From: Microbispora corallina
GTDB taxonomy: Bacteria; Actinomycetota; Actinomycetes; Streptosporangiales; Streptosporangiaceae
Length of the DNA stretch: 64,000 nucleotides
Assembly: GCF_016863035.1 (NCBI RefSeq)
Contig: NZ_BOOC01000022.1
Coordinates: forward strand, 62,001 to 126,000
Reading direction: 5' to 3'
Part shown: in pieces, positions 53,252-64,000 of the stretch
Position numbering within the stretch: position 1 is the first letter of the stretch
How the letters are laid out: every line of letters starts with the position of its first letter
Notes under the pieces: generated by a model
Database searches by the model: none
The model's input: the letters and a program-made list of their open reading frames with translations, nothing else
Told to the model about the DNA's origin: nothing
Position numbers and translations under genes: made by a program

Positions 53252-54268
53252 TCACTCGTCCCCCGCCACGTCGACGAGCACCTTGCCGACCGTGCCGGCC
53301 TCGACCGCGTCGTGGGCCTCCGCCGTCCGCTCCAGCGGGAACCGGTGCAGCGGCAGCCCGGCCTCGGTGCCCACCCGGATCGCCCCGGCGGCGACGGCCG
53401 CGGACACGTCCTCCACCGCGGCCAGCTTGGCGGCCTCCGTCACGGTGTAGACGAGGACGAACTGGTAGCGGATGTTGCGGGTGAACAGCTCCCGCACCCG
53501 CACCGTGATCTCGTCTCCGCCGTTGTTGGCGTAGACGGCCACCACCCCGTCGGGCGCGAGCACCGCGGCGTCGAGCCCGGCGTTCGGCCCGGGTGCCACC
53601 TCGACCACGATGTCGATCCCGTCCGGCGCGGCCGCCCTGATCGCCCCGGCCGCGTCCTCCTCCCGGTAGTTCACGACGTGGGACGCGCCGGCGGCGCGGG
53701 CGAGCGCGGCCTTCTCCTCGCTGCTGACCGTGGTGACGACGACCGCTCCGGCCCAGCGGGCGAGCTGGATGGCGGCGTTGCCCACGGCCCCGGCGCCGCC
53801 CGCGACCAGCACCGTCCTGCCGTCGAGGGCGCCGGGGGCGAGCCGGTCCGGGCCGCCGTCCGCCACCGTGAGGCAGCGGTGGGCGGTCAGCGCCGGGATG
53901 CCGAGCGACGCGCCGAGGTCGAAGGACGCGCCGTCGGGCAGCGGGACGGCCTGACGCTCGGGCAGCACGACGTACTCCTGGGCCGTGCCGCCGGGACGCT
54001 GCCAGGCGGCCTCCCACAGCCACACGCGCTGCCCCGTCCGAAGGCCCTCCACCCCGGGGCCGATGGCGTCCACCACGCCCGAGCCGTCCTGGTTCGGGAC
54101 GGCTTCGGGGAACTCCAGCCGGCCGCGCCGGGACTTCCAGTCGGTCGGGTTGACCCCCGACCTGACCACGCGGACCCGGACCTCCCCCGGTCCCGGTTCG
54201 GGCACGGGCCGCTCGGCCTCCCGCAGGACGTCGCTGTCGCCGGTCTTCTCGTACACGATCGCTCTCAT
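53252..54268 (-). CDS. NADPH:quinone reductase-like (zeta-crystallin type MDR)
   Basis: This 338-aa medium-chain dehydrogenase has a zinc-free GroES-like N domain (GEVRVRVVRSGVNPTDWKSR, NQDGSGVVDAIG). The nucleotide-binding domain has VLVAGGAGAVGNAAIQLARWAGA. It should reduce quinones or enones with NADPH. The ATG at 54268 follows GGAG at 5 nt. It is divergent from the RecQ gene across about 100 bp. Confidence 0.9.
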   Translation of the reverse strand: MRAIVYEKTGDSDVLREAERPVPEPGPGEVRVRVVRSGVNPTDWKSRRGRLEFPEAVPNQDGSGVVDAIGPGVEGLRTGQRVWLWEAAWQRPGGTAQEYVVLPERQAVPLPDGASFDLGASLGIPALTAHRCLTVADGGPDRLAPGALDGRTVLVAGGAGAVGNAAIQLARWAGAVVVTTVSSEEKAALARAAGASHVVNYREEDAAGAIRAAAPDGIDIVVEVAPGPNAGLDAAVLAPDGVVAVYANNGGDEITVRVRELFTRNIRYQFVLVYTVTEAAKLAAVEDVSAAVAAGAIRVGTEAGLPLHRFPLERTAEAHDAVEAGTVGKVLVDVAGDE

Positions 54269-54372
54269 ACCGGCTCCAATTCCCTCGTACATGAGGGTAT
54301 TCCGGCCGGGGCCAGGCCGGTGATTCGACGCCCCCGCCAGGGGTACTGCAACCGCCGATCGGCGAGGAGACG

Positions 54373-56130
54373 ATGTCCATGGGCGTCACGCAGAGATTCG
54401 GGAGCCGCTCCGGCGGCACGCCGGGCGACCGGCAGAGCGGCGGCACGTGGGGCGGCTGGACCCGCGGCTGGACGGGGAGCTGGGCCAACGGGTGGGCGGG
54501 CGGCCGGTTCGGGAGGCGGTTCGGCCGCCGGGCGCGGGCGCTGCGCTCGACCGCACGGGACGCGTTCGGGTGGCAGCAGCTGCGGCCGGGCCAGCAGGAG
54601 GCGATGGAGCACCTGCTCGCGGGACGCGACGTGCTGCTCGTCATGCCGACCGGGGGCGGCAAGTCCGCCGTCTACCAGGTGCCCGGCCTGCTGCTCGACG
54701 GTCCGACCGTCGTGGTCTCCCCGCTCATCGCCCTGCAGCGCGATCAAGTCATGAGCCTGCTCAAGGCCGGCGCCGCGGGCGCGGTGGCGGTGAACTCGGC
54801 CGGGTCGGTGGAGGCCGGGCTCGACCAGGTGACGGCCGGAGCCGCGGAGTACGTCTTCCTCTCCCCCGAGCAGCTCGCCAAGCCCGACGTCGTGGAACGG
54901 CTCGCGCAGGCCAGGCCCTCGCTGATCGCGGTGGACGAGGCGCACTGCGTGTCGGCGTGGGGCCACGACTTCCGGCCGGAGTACCTGCGGCTCGGCAAGG
55001 TCATCGAGGCGCTGGGCCACCCGCCGGTGATCGCGATGACCGCGACGGCGGCCCCGACCGTCCGCGAGGAGATCGTCGAGTCCCTCGGGATCATGGGGGC
55101 CCAGCAGATCGTCCGCGGGTTCGACCGGCCCAACCTCGACCTGGAGGTCCGCCGGTTCACCTCCGACGACGACAAGCGCCGGGCGCTCGCCGGCCACGCC
55201 GCGGCGCTTGAGGGCGTCGGCCTCGTCTACGTGGCCACCCGGCGGCAGGCGGAGGAGTACGCCGAGGCGCTGCGCGGACGGGGCCGGCGGGCCGAGCCGT
55301 ACCACGCGGGCATGGCGTCCAAGGAGCGTCGCCGGATCCACGAGATGTTCCAGGACGACGACCTCGACGTGGTGGTGGCGACCTCGGCGTTCGGGATGGG
55401 CATCGACAAGCCGGACGTGCGGTACGTGCTGCACGCCGCTCCCCCGGAGTCGCTCGACGCGTACTACCAGGAGATCGGCCGGGCGGGACGCGACGGCAAC
55501 CCCGCGGCCGCGGTGCTGTTCTACCGGCCCGAGGACCTGGGCCTGCGCAAGTTCTTCACCGGCGGCCGGGCCGACGAGGACCTGATGCGGCGCATGGCCG
55601 TCGTCGTCCGGGAGCACGGCGGCGAGGTGGCCTCCGCCGAACTCCGCGAGCTCGTCGGCGTCGGCGCGGCCAAGCTCGCCTCGCAGCTCAACCTGCTGGA
55701 GCGCACCGGCGCGATCGAGGTGGCCCACGGCGGCGGGCTCAGGTACGCGGACGACGGGCCTTCCCCCGACGAGGCCGCCGCCCGCGCCATGGAGATCGAC
55801 GCGACCCGGCACCGGCTGGAGGACTCCCGGCTCGCCATGATGCGCGGCTACGCCGAGACGACCGGCTGCCGGCGGCGCTTCCTGCTCGAGTACTTCGGCG
55901 AGCCGTACGAGCGGGCCTGCGGCGCCTGCGACACCTGCCGGGCGGGCACCGCCGCCACCCCGGAGACCGGCGACGGCCCCTACTCGATGCACGCGAGCGT
56001 CCGCCACGCCGAGTGGGGGCACGGGGTCGTGATGAGCCGCGAGGCGGACCGCATCACGGTGCTGTTCGACGAGGTGGGCTACAAGACGCTGGCTCTGGGC
56101 GTGGTCGACGACGTGCTCGACCTCACCTGA
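54373..56130 (+). CDS. RecQ-family DNA helicase without HRDC, Gly/Trp-rich N-terminus
   Basis: This 585-aa ATP-dependent 3'-5' helicase acts in DNA repair and recombination. After an unusual Gly/Trp/Arg-rich extension (about 1-55) come motif 0 LRPGQQEAM, Walker A PTGGGKSA (92-99), DEAH, the aromatic loop SAWGHDFRPEY, motif VI QEIGRAGRDG, and a four-Cys zinc site ending CGACDTCRAG. The usual HRDC domain is missing. Instead the end (VRHAEWGHGVVMSREADRI) looks like a DUF3553-type module. ATG 54379 may be the true start, since GAGGAG sits better before it. Confidence 0.93.
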   Translation: MSMGVTQRFGSRSGGTPGDRQSGGTWGGWTRGWTGSWANGWAGGRFGRRFGRRARALRSTARDAFGWQQLRPGQQEAMEHLLAGRDVLLVMPTGGGKSAVYQVPGLLLDGPTVVVSPLIALQRDQVMSLLKAGAAGAVAVNSAGSVEAGLDQVTAGAAEYVFLSPEQLAKPDVVERLAQARPSLIAVDEAHCVSAWGHDFRPEYLRLGKVIEALGHPPVIAMTATAAPTVREEIVESLGIMGAQQIVRGFDRPNLDLEVRRFTSDDDKRRALAGHAAALEGVGLVYVATRRQAEEYAEALRGRGRRAEPYHAGMASKERRRIHEMFQDDDLDVVVATSAFGMGIDKPDVRYVLHAAPPESLDAYYQEIGRAGRDGNPAAAVLFYRPEDLGLRKFFTGGRADEDLMRRMAVVVREHGGEVASAELRELVGVGAAKLASQLNLLERTGAIEVAHGGGLRYADDGPSPDEAAARAMEIDATRHRLEDSRLAMMRGYAETTGCRRRFLLEYFGEPYERACGACDTCRAGTAATPETGDGPYSMHASVRHAEWGHGVVMSREADRITVLFDEVGYKTLALGVVDDVLDLT

Positions 56131-56225
56131 GCGATTGGTCGCTGTTAGCGATGAAATGATTACTCTTCGTGGCATACGTCCCCTTGCAGGGGTTCCAACC
56201 CGGCGCCCACACTCGAAAGCGGGAG

Positions 56226-56624
56226 ATGTCGTATTCCACGGGGGTGATGGGGGTGCACGGGGAAAACAGCACCTACGAGACGTGGCCGTTCGAGTGCCTG
56301 CACTGCCTGCGGGTGTGGGAGGAGGAGTACCTGGTCCAGCGGGTCCCGGACGGGCACGGCGCCGACGTCGCCGTGTGGACGCGGGGCGGGGTGCAGGTCC
56401 AGCCTCCCTGGTCCGGGATGATCTGCCCCGAGTGCGGCTGCGGCACCGTGACGACGTTCCCCATCGGCTACCTCGCCCACCACAAGGAGATCCCCCTGAC
56501 CCGTCCCGGGCCCGGCGCGGACGCCCCGGCGCGCCGGCCGAGGGCGCCGCTCGCGCCGCACACCGTGACGACCCTGGCGATCGTCCTGCTGGCCGGCCTC
56601 GGGCTGTACCAGCGCGTGCGCTGA
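56226..56624 (+). CDS. zinc-ribbon protein with C-terminal membrane anchor
   Basis: This roughly 132-aa protein has two CxxC-type pairs that could bind one zinc: FECLHCLRVWEEEY near residue 24 and MICPECGCGTVTTF near 64. A Pro-rich spacer leads to a C-terminal transmembrane helix (VTTLAIVLLAGLGLYQ). This suggests a small cytoplasm-facing sensor or scaffold tethered to the membrane. The start is uncertain: ATG 56226 touches its GGGAG site, and ATG 56244 or GTG 56250 would remove only unconserved residues. Confidence 0.6.
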   Translation: MSYSTGVMGVHGENSTYETWPFECLHCLRVWEEEYLVQRVPDGHGADVAVWTRGGVQVQPPWSGMICPECGCGTVTTFPIGYLAHHKEIPLTRPGPGADAPARRPRAPLAPHTVTTLAIVLLAGLGLYQRVR

Positions 56625-56630
56625 CCCCGG

Positions 56631-57347
56631 TCAGGCCGCCGTCTCCGAAGCCGCCGCCTCCGCCGTCGCCTCGGCGGTCGTGGGGAGCGCGGCGGACGGA
56701 TAGTAGGAGATCCAGTCCGCGTCGGACATGCGCAGGATCCTCAGGCCGATCGAGCCGAGGGCGACCAGCGGCAGCGTCCACAGCACCACCGTGGCCGGTC
56801 CGTACGGCACGGGCAGCGCGCCGATGTAGCCGACCGCGGCCAGCGCGGGGACCCACCACCGGACGAACCCGGCCCGCCACACGGCGACCGTCACCAGCGG
56901 CACGCCGAACAGCGCGAAGAACAGCCACGGCATCTGGTAGCCGAAGATGACGCCGGGGAGGCCGAGGACCTCGTTGGTGAGCCGCTCCGCCTCCGCCACC
57001 GGGTAGTGCCGGCCGAACCACCACTCGACGGGGTCGACCAGCATGAGCGCCGACATGTTGATGGCGCCGAGGACCGACACGACCCCGGCGACGTGGCCGA
57101 GCACGACGGCCCTGCGCCGCACCACGTGCAGCACGCCGATCACCGCCACCGCGGTGAGCAGCCAGCTCCAGTGGAACAGCACCGACTCCAGCTGGGCGAG
57201 CGCCGGGTTGTCCCCATAGCTCACGGCCTCGCGGTCGTCGCCCCAGGTCCCCGGGTCCACGATGACGGCGAGCATCAGCAGGAGCGGGGCCAGGACCAGC
57301 AGTGCGCCCGTGGCGACGCGCCTGAACCTCGCGGATTGGGTGAACAT
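56631..57347 (-). CDS. polytopic membrane protein, function unknown
   Basis: This 238-aa protein has about six or seven transmembrane helices (first GALLVLAPLLLMLAVIVDP), a middle loop DPVEWWFGRHYPVAEAERL, and an Ala/Glu/Thr tail. No family is recognised. The ATG at 57347 has a strong GAGGAGGGAACG site. Its stop lies 7 bp from the convergent zinc-ribbon gene. Confidence 0.8.
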   Translation of the reverse strand: MFTQSARFRRVATGALLVLAPLLLMLAVIVDPGTWGDDREAVSYGDNPALAQLESVLFHWSWLLTAVAVIGVLHVVRRRAVVLGHVAGVVSVLGAINMSALMLVDPVEWWFGRHYPVAEAERLTNEVLGLPGVIFGYQMPWLFFALFGVPLVTVAVWRAGFVRWWVPALAAVGYIGALPVPYGPATVVLWTLPLVALGSIGLRILRMSDADWISYYPSAALPTTAEATAEAAASETAA

Positions 57348-57755
57348 CGTTCCCTCCTCGGCTGTGCCGTCGCGGCGCTTCCCGGGACGGCTTCCTTCCG
57401 GTCGAGCCGCCGGGTGCGACGGCTCCTGTCTCGTTCCGGACCGGAACGGTAGGCCCGCGACGGGCCACGCCTCGTCCGCCGTGAGGCTGATCCGCCGTCA
57501 CCCGCGGAGGCGACCCGGGACGGCGGGATATTGACGGCCCTCCGGGCCGCGGGTACGTTCACCTCAAAACTAAAAGGAAACCTTACTAATAGTTTCCCTC
57601 AGCGTCACAGGCAGGAGCGTCCCCGATGCCGCGATCCCCGCCCGTATCCGTTCGTCCGGCCTGTGCCCGCACCGTTTCCGCGACCGGCTCCGCCGTCTCG
57701 CGCGCGTCCACCGCACCCCTCCCCCCGCCATCAGCCCATGGACGTGGAGCACCAC
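57348..57755. other. upstream region of the chitinase gene
   Basis: This 408-bp gap between divergent genes is GC-rich, except for an AT-rich block at 57565-57600 that carries the repeats listed separately. From 57601 to 57755 it has only Pro/Arg-rich open frames that I do not consider coding. Confidence 0.5.
57569..57597 (+). promoter_or_regulatory. inverted-repeat operator upstream of the chitinase gene
   Basis: GGAAAC (57576-57581) and GTTTCC (57592-57597) form an inverted repeat around CTTACTAATA. AAGGAAACCTT (57574-57584) is itself a palindrome, and ACTAA occurs twice, 16 bp apart. This AT-rich block lies about 160 bp upstream of the start and is a likely sugar-responsive control site. 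Confidence 0.5.
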
Positions 57756-59741
<1,986 letters not shown>

Positions 59742-59765
59742 GCGCGTAGGACCGGCTGATCCACA

Positions 59766-59815
59766 CCGGCCGGGGAGGGCGCGCCGAACGTCTTCGGTGC
59801 GCCCTCCCCGGCCGG
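59766..59815. terminator. terminator hairpin after the chitinase gene
   Basis: Arms of 17 bp (CCGGCCGGGGAGGGCGC and its complement) pair perfectly, and the loop contains a further CCGAA/TTCGG pairing. It lies between the chitinase and APC permease genes, which converge. Confidence 0.85.
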
Positions 59816-59962
59816 CACCGTCTCCATGCCCCGTCTTCATGCCCCGTGCCCACGCCCCCTCGCGCTCGGCCCTGCCCCCGTGCCCGCGTGCTCCACGTGC
59901 CAGGCGCTGCACCCGTGCCCGCGGCAGCGGCACGGGAGCGGGGGCGCGGGCGGCTGGCGTGG

Positions 59963-61885
<1,923 letters not shown>

Positions 61886-62114
61886 TCTCCTTGTCTCGTG
61901 GTGACCCGCTGCCCATGCGGGCGGCTCTCACGCCGGCGCCGCCGGCACAGCTGGACAGACGATATCGGTGCCGCCGCGGTTCCCGGCGGGAAGATCGCCT
62001 CCTGTGGAAAACCCCGTGGGCACAGGCGCCGGAGGCGGGATATCCACAGGCCGGGCGAGGGGGCCGGTTGATCCGGCAGAATGAGAGCCCTCCCGGAAGA
62101 AGGCGGACAGGATC

Positions 62115-64000
62115 GTGACGACCTCCATTCAGCAGCGGATCGCCGAAGAGCTCGGTGTGCGCGAGAGCCAGGTGACCGCGGCCGTGGACCTGCTCGACGG
62201 CGGGGCCACGGTGCCGTTCATCGCCCGCTACCGCAAGGAGGCGACGGGCGCGCTCGACGACGCGCAGCTTCGCACGCTGGAGGAGCGGCTGCGCTACCTG
62301 CGCGAGATGGAGGAGCGGCGGACGGCCATCCTCGACTCGATCCGATCCCAGGGCAAGCTCGACGAGGCGCTCGAGGCGCGAATCCTGGCGGCCGACTCGA
62401 AGGCGCGCCTGGAGGACATCTACCTCCCGTTCAAGCCCAAGCGCCGCACGAAGGCGCAGATCGCCCGCGAGGCCGGGCTGGAGCCGCTCGCCGACGCCCT
62501 GCTCGGCGACCCGTCCCTCGACCCGCAGGCCACGGCCGAGGCGTACGTCGGCGAGAGTGTGGCCGACGCGGCGGCCGCGCTGGAGGGCGCCCGGGCCATC
62601 CTGGTCGAGCGTTTCGCGGAGGACGCCGACCTGATCGGCGACCTGCGTGAGCGGATGTGGGGCCGCGGTCGCCTCGTGTCGCAGGTGCGGGAGGACAAGC
62701 AGGAGGCCGGGGCCAAGTTCTCCGACTACTTCGACTTCTCCGAGCCGTTCACCAAGCTGCCGTCGCACCGCATCCTGGCGATGTTCCGGGGGGAGAAGGA
62801 GGAGATCCTCAGCCTCACGCTCGACCCGGCGGCCGAGGAGCCCAACGACTACGAGGCGCGGATCGCCCGGCGGTTCGGGGTGTCGGACCAGGGCCGTCCC
62901 GCCGACCGGTGGCTGTCGGACACCGTCCGGTGGGCCTGGCGCACCCGCATCCTCGTCCACCTCGGCATCGACCTGCGCACCCGGCTGTTCCAGGCGGCCG
63001 AGGAGGAGGCCGTCCGCGTCTTCGCCGCCAACCTGCGCGACCTGCTGCTCGCCGCGCCCGCGGGGACCAGGCCCACGATGGGCCTCGACCCGGGGCTGCG
63101 GACGGGTGTGAAGGTGGCGGTCGTCGACGCCACGGGCAAGGTGGTGGCCACCGAGACGATCTACCCCCACGAGCCGAAGCGGCAGTGGGACCAGTCCCTC
63201 GCCGTGCTCGGGCGGCTCGCCACCCAGCACGGCGTCGAGCTCATCGCCATCGGCAACGGCACGGCCTCGCGTGAGACCGACAAGCTCGCCGGGGAACTGG
63301 TCAAGCTGATGCCGCACCTGACGAAGGTCGTGGTGTCCGAGGCGGGCGCCTCGGTCTACTCCGCCTCGGCGTACGCGTCGCAGGAGCTGCCGGGGCTCGA
63401 CGTGTCGCTGCGCGGCGCGGTGTCGATCGCCCGGCGCCTGCAGGACCCCCTGGCCGAGCTCGTGAAGATCGACCCGAAGTCGATCGGCGTGGGGCAGTAC
63501 CAGCACGACGTGTCCGAGGTGAAGCTGTCGCGCTCGCTCGACGCCGTCGTGGAGGACTGTGTGAACGGGGTCGGCGTCGACGTCAACACCGCCTCGGTGC
63601 CCCTGCTGACCCGCGTGTCCGGCATCAGCTCCGGACTCGCCGAGAACATCGTGTCCCACCGGGACGCCAACGGCCCGTTCCGCTCCCGGCAGGGGCTGAA
63701 GGAGGTGTCGCGGCTCGGCCCGAAGGCGTTCGAGCAGTGCGCCGGCTTTCTGCGCATCCCGGGCGGCGACGACCCCCTCGACGCGTCCAGCGTGCACCCC
63801 GAGGCGTACCCGGTGGTGCGCCGGATCCTGCACTCCACGGGTGGCGAGCTGCGCACGCTGATCGGCAACACGGTGGTGCTGCGCAAGATCCGGCCGGAGG
63901 AGTTCGTCGACGGCAGCTTCGGACTGCCTACCGTCACCGACATCCTCAAGGAGCTCGAGAAGCCGGGCCGCGACCCCCGTCCCGCCTTCAAGACGGCGAC
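62115..64000 (+). CDS. tex: Tex-family RNA-binding protein, partial
   Basis: This is the N-terminal 628 residues of the transcription accessory protein Tex, which binds RNA and helps transcription or its termination under stress. The Tex N region has [18 protein letters not shown] and [19 protein letters not shown]. The YqgF-like RNase H fold has [17 protein letters not shown]. Two helix-hairpin-helix regions include [16 protein letters not shown]. The C-terminal S1 domain would lie beyond the right edge. The GTG at 62115 is preceded by a modest GGACAGG. Confidence 0.95.
   Translation, partial: MTTSIQQRIAEELGVRESQVTAAVDLLDGGATVPFIARYRKEATGALDDAQLRTLEERLRYLREMEERRTAILDSIRSQGKLDEALEARILAADSKARLEDIYLPFKPKRRTKAQIAREAGLEPLADALLGDPSLDPQATAEAYVGESVADAAAALEGARAILVERFAEDADLIGDLRERMWGRGRLVSQVREDKQEAGAKFSDYFDFSEPFTKLPSHRILAMFRGEKEEILSLTLDPAAEEPNDYEARIARRFGVSDQGRPADRWLSDTVRWAWRTRILVHLGIDLRTRLFQAAEEEAVRVFAANLRDLLLAAPAGTRPTMGLDPGLRTGVKVAVVDATGKVVATETIYPHEPKRQWDQSLAVLGRLATQHGVELIAIGNGTASRETDKLAGELVKLMPHLTKVVVSEAGASVYSASAYASQELPGLDVSLRGAVSIARRLQDPLAELVKIDPKSIGVGQYQHDVSEVKLSRSLDAVVEDCVNGVGVDVNTASVPLLTRVSGISSGLAENIVSHRDANGPFRSRQGLKEVSRLGPKAFEQCAGFLRIPGGDDPLDASSVHPEAYPVVRRILHSTGGELRTLIGNTVVLRKIRPEEFVDGSFGLPTVTDILKELEKPGRDPRPAFKTA

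Noticed and set aside
52215-53450. A 411-codon + strand frame opposite the Ppx/GppA gene
   Set aside because: It is Ser/Arg/Thr-rich and motif-free, while the minus strand encodes a complete ASKHA phosphatase.
59816-59962. Short direct repeats of ATGCCCCGT after the chitinase terminator
   Set aside because: Only two short copies occur in a GC-rich spacer, without flanking structure or a coding frame.
62001-62050. Two DnaA-box-like 9-mers (TGTGGAAAA and ATATCCACA) between the APC and tex genes
   Set aside because: Each departs from the TT[AG]TCCACA consensus, there are only two, and no dnaA or dnaN gene is near. This is not an origin.

Overview
The window comes from a very GC-rich actinomycete with strong third-position G/C bias, many GTG starts, Shine-Dalgarno sites of the AGGAGG type and many secreted modular enzymes. 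ROK, XRE-cupin and SCO6745-type regulators, a fused anthranilate synthase with a Streptomyces-style trp attenuator, DUF5709, WS/DGAT and a tex gene all fit a filamentous soil actinobacterium. A Streptosporangiaceae-like source is my inference; the genus cannot be read from this sequence.

Layout. 1-4.5 kb: an HSL-type esterase (cut by the left edge), a C26-type amidotransferase with Ser in place of the catalytic Cys, a globin-reductase, and a beta-propeller/ubiquitin-fold pair. 4.5-7.6 kb: a divergent XRE-cupin regulator and NCS1 permease-racemase pair around a perfect 18-bp palindrome, probably for hydantoin or allantoin-like compounds. 7.6-15.2 kb: a variant ThyX, a ROK repressor, an ABC exporter pair, an unrecognised 410-aa helical protein, an amidohydrolase and a methyltransferase. 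15.2-17.6 kb: fused trpEG under a classic tandem-Trp attenuator whose leader peptide looks leaderless. 17.6-30 kb: CocE-type hydrolase, DUF3311/SSS transporter, patatin, DHA2 exporter, SCO6745 protein, TetR, a Ser/Thr kinase and a WS/DGAT acyltransferase. 30-36 kb: a GH38 mannosidase translationally coupled to a parvulin-like protein, then an MBL hydrolase. 36-38.7 kb: secreted GH3-CBM2 beta-glucosidase. 38.7-43 kb: small membrane and regulatory genes, including a 46-aa coiled-coil gene.

42.9-51.7 kb is the most distinctive region: a divergent plant-polysaccharide (probably pectin) locus. Leftward are a CBM35-FnIII-FnIII-PQQ-type sugar dehydrogenase and two paralogous Tat-exported GH28-CBM35 enzymes. 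Rightward are a CBM35-GH105 hydrolase and a polysaccharide lyase. Four of the five enzymes carry the same CBM35 module, and the two GH28 genes share a 218-bp perfectly identical tract that points to recent gene conversion. The 466-bp divergent control region holds several inverted and direct repeats. A plausible division of labour is: lyase and GH28 depolymerise, GH105 removes unsaturated ends, and the dehydrogenase oxidises released or chain-end sugar.

52-64 kb: Ppx/GppA phosphatase, quinone oxidoreductase, a RecQ-type helicase without an HRDC domain, a zinc-ribbon membrane protein, a malectin-FnIII-GH18 chitinase with an AT-rich inverted-repeat promoter, an APC permease, and tex (cut by the right edge). 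No rRNA, tRNA, CRISPR array, insertion sequence or prophage was recognised.
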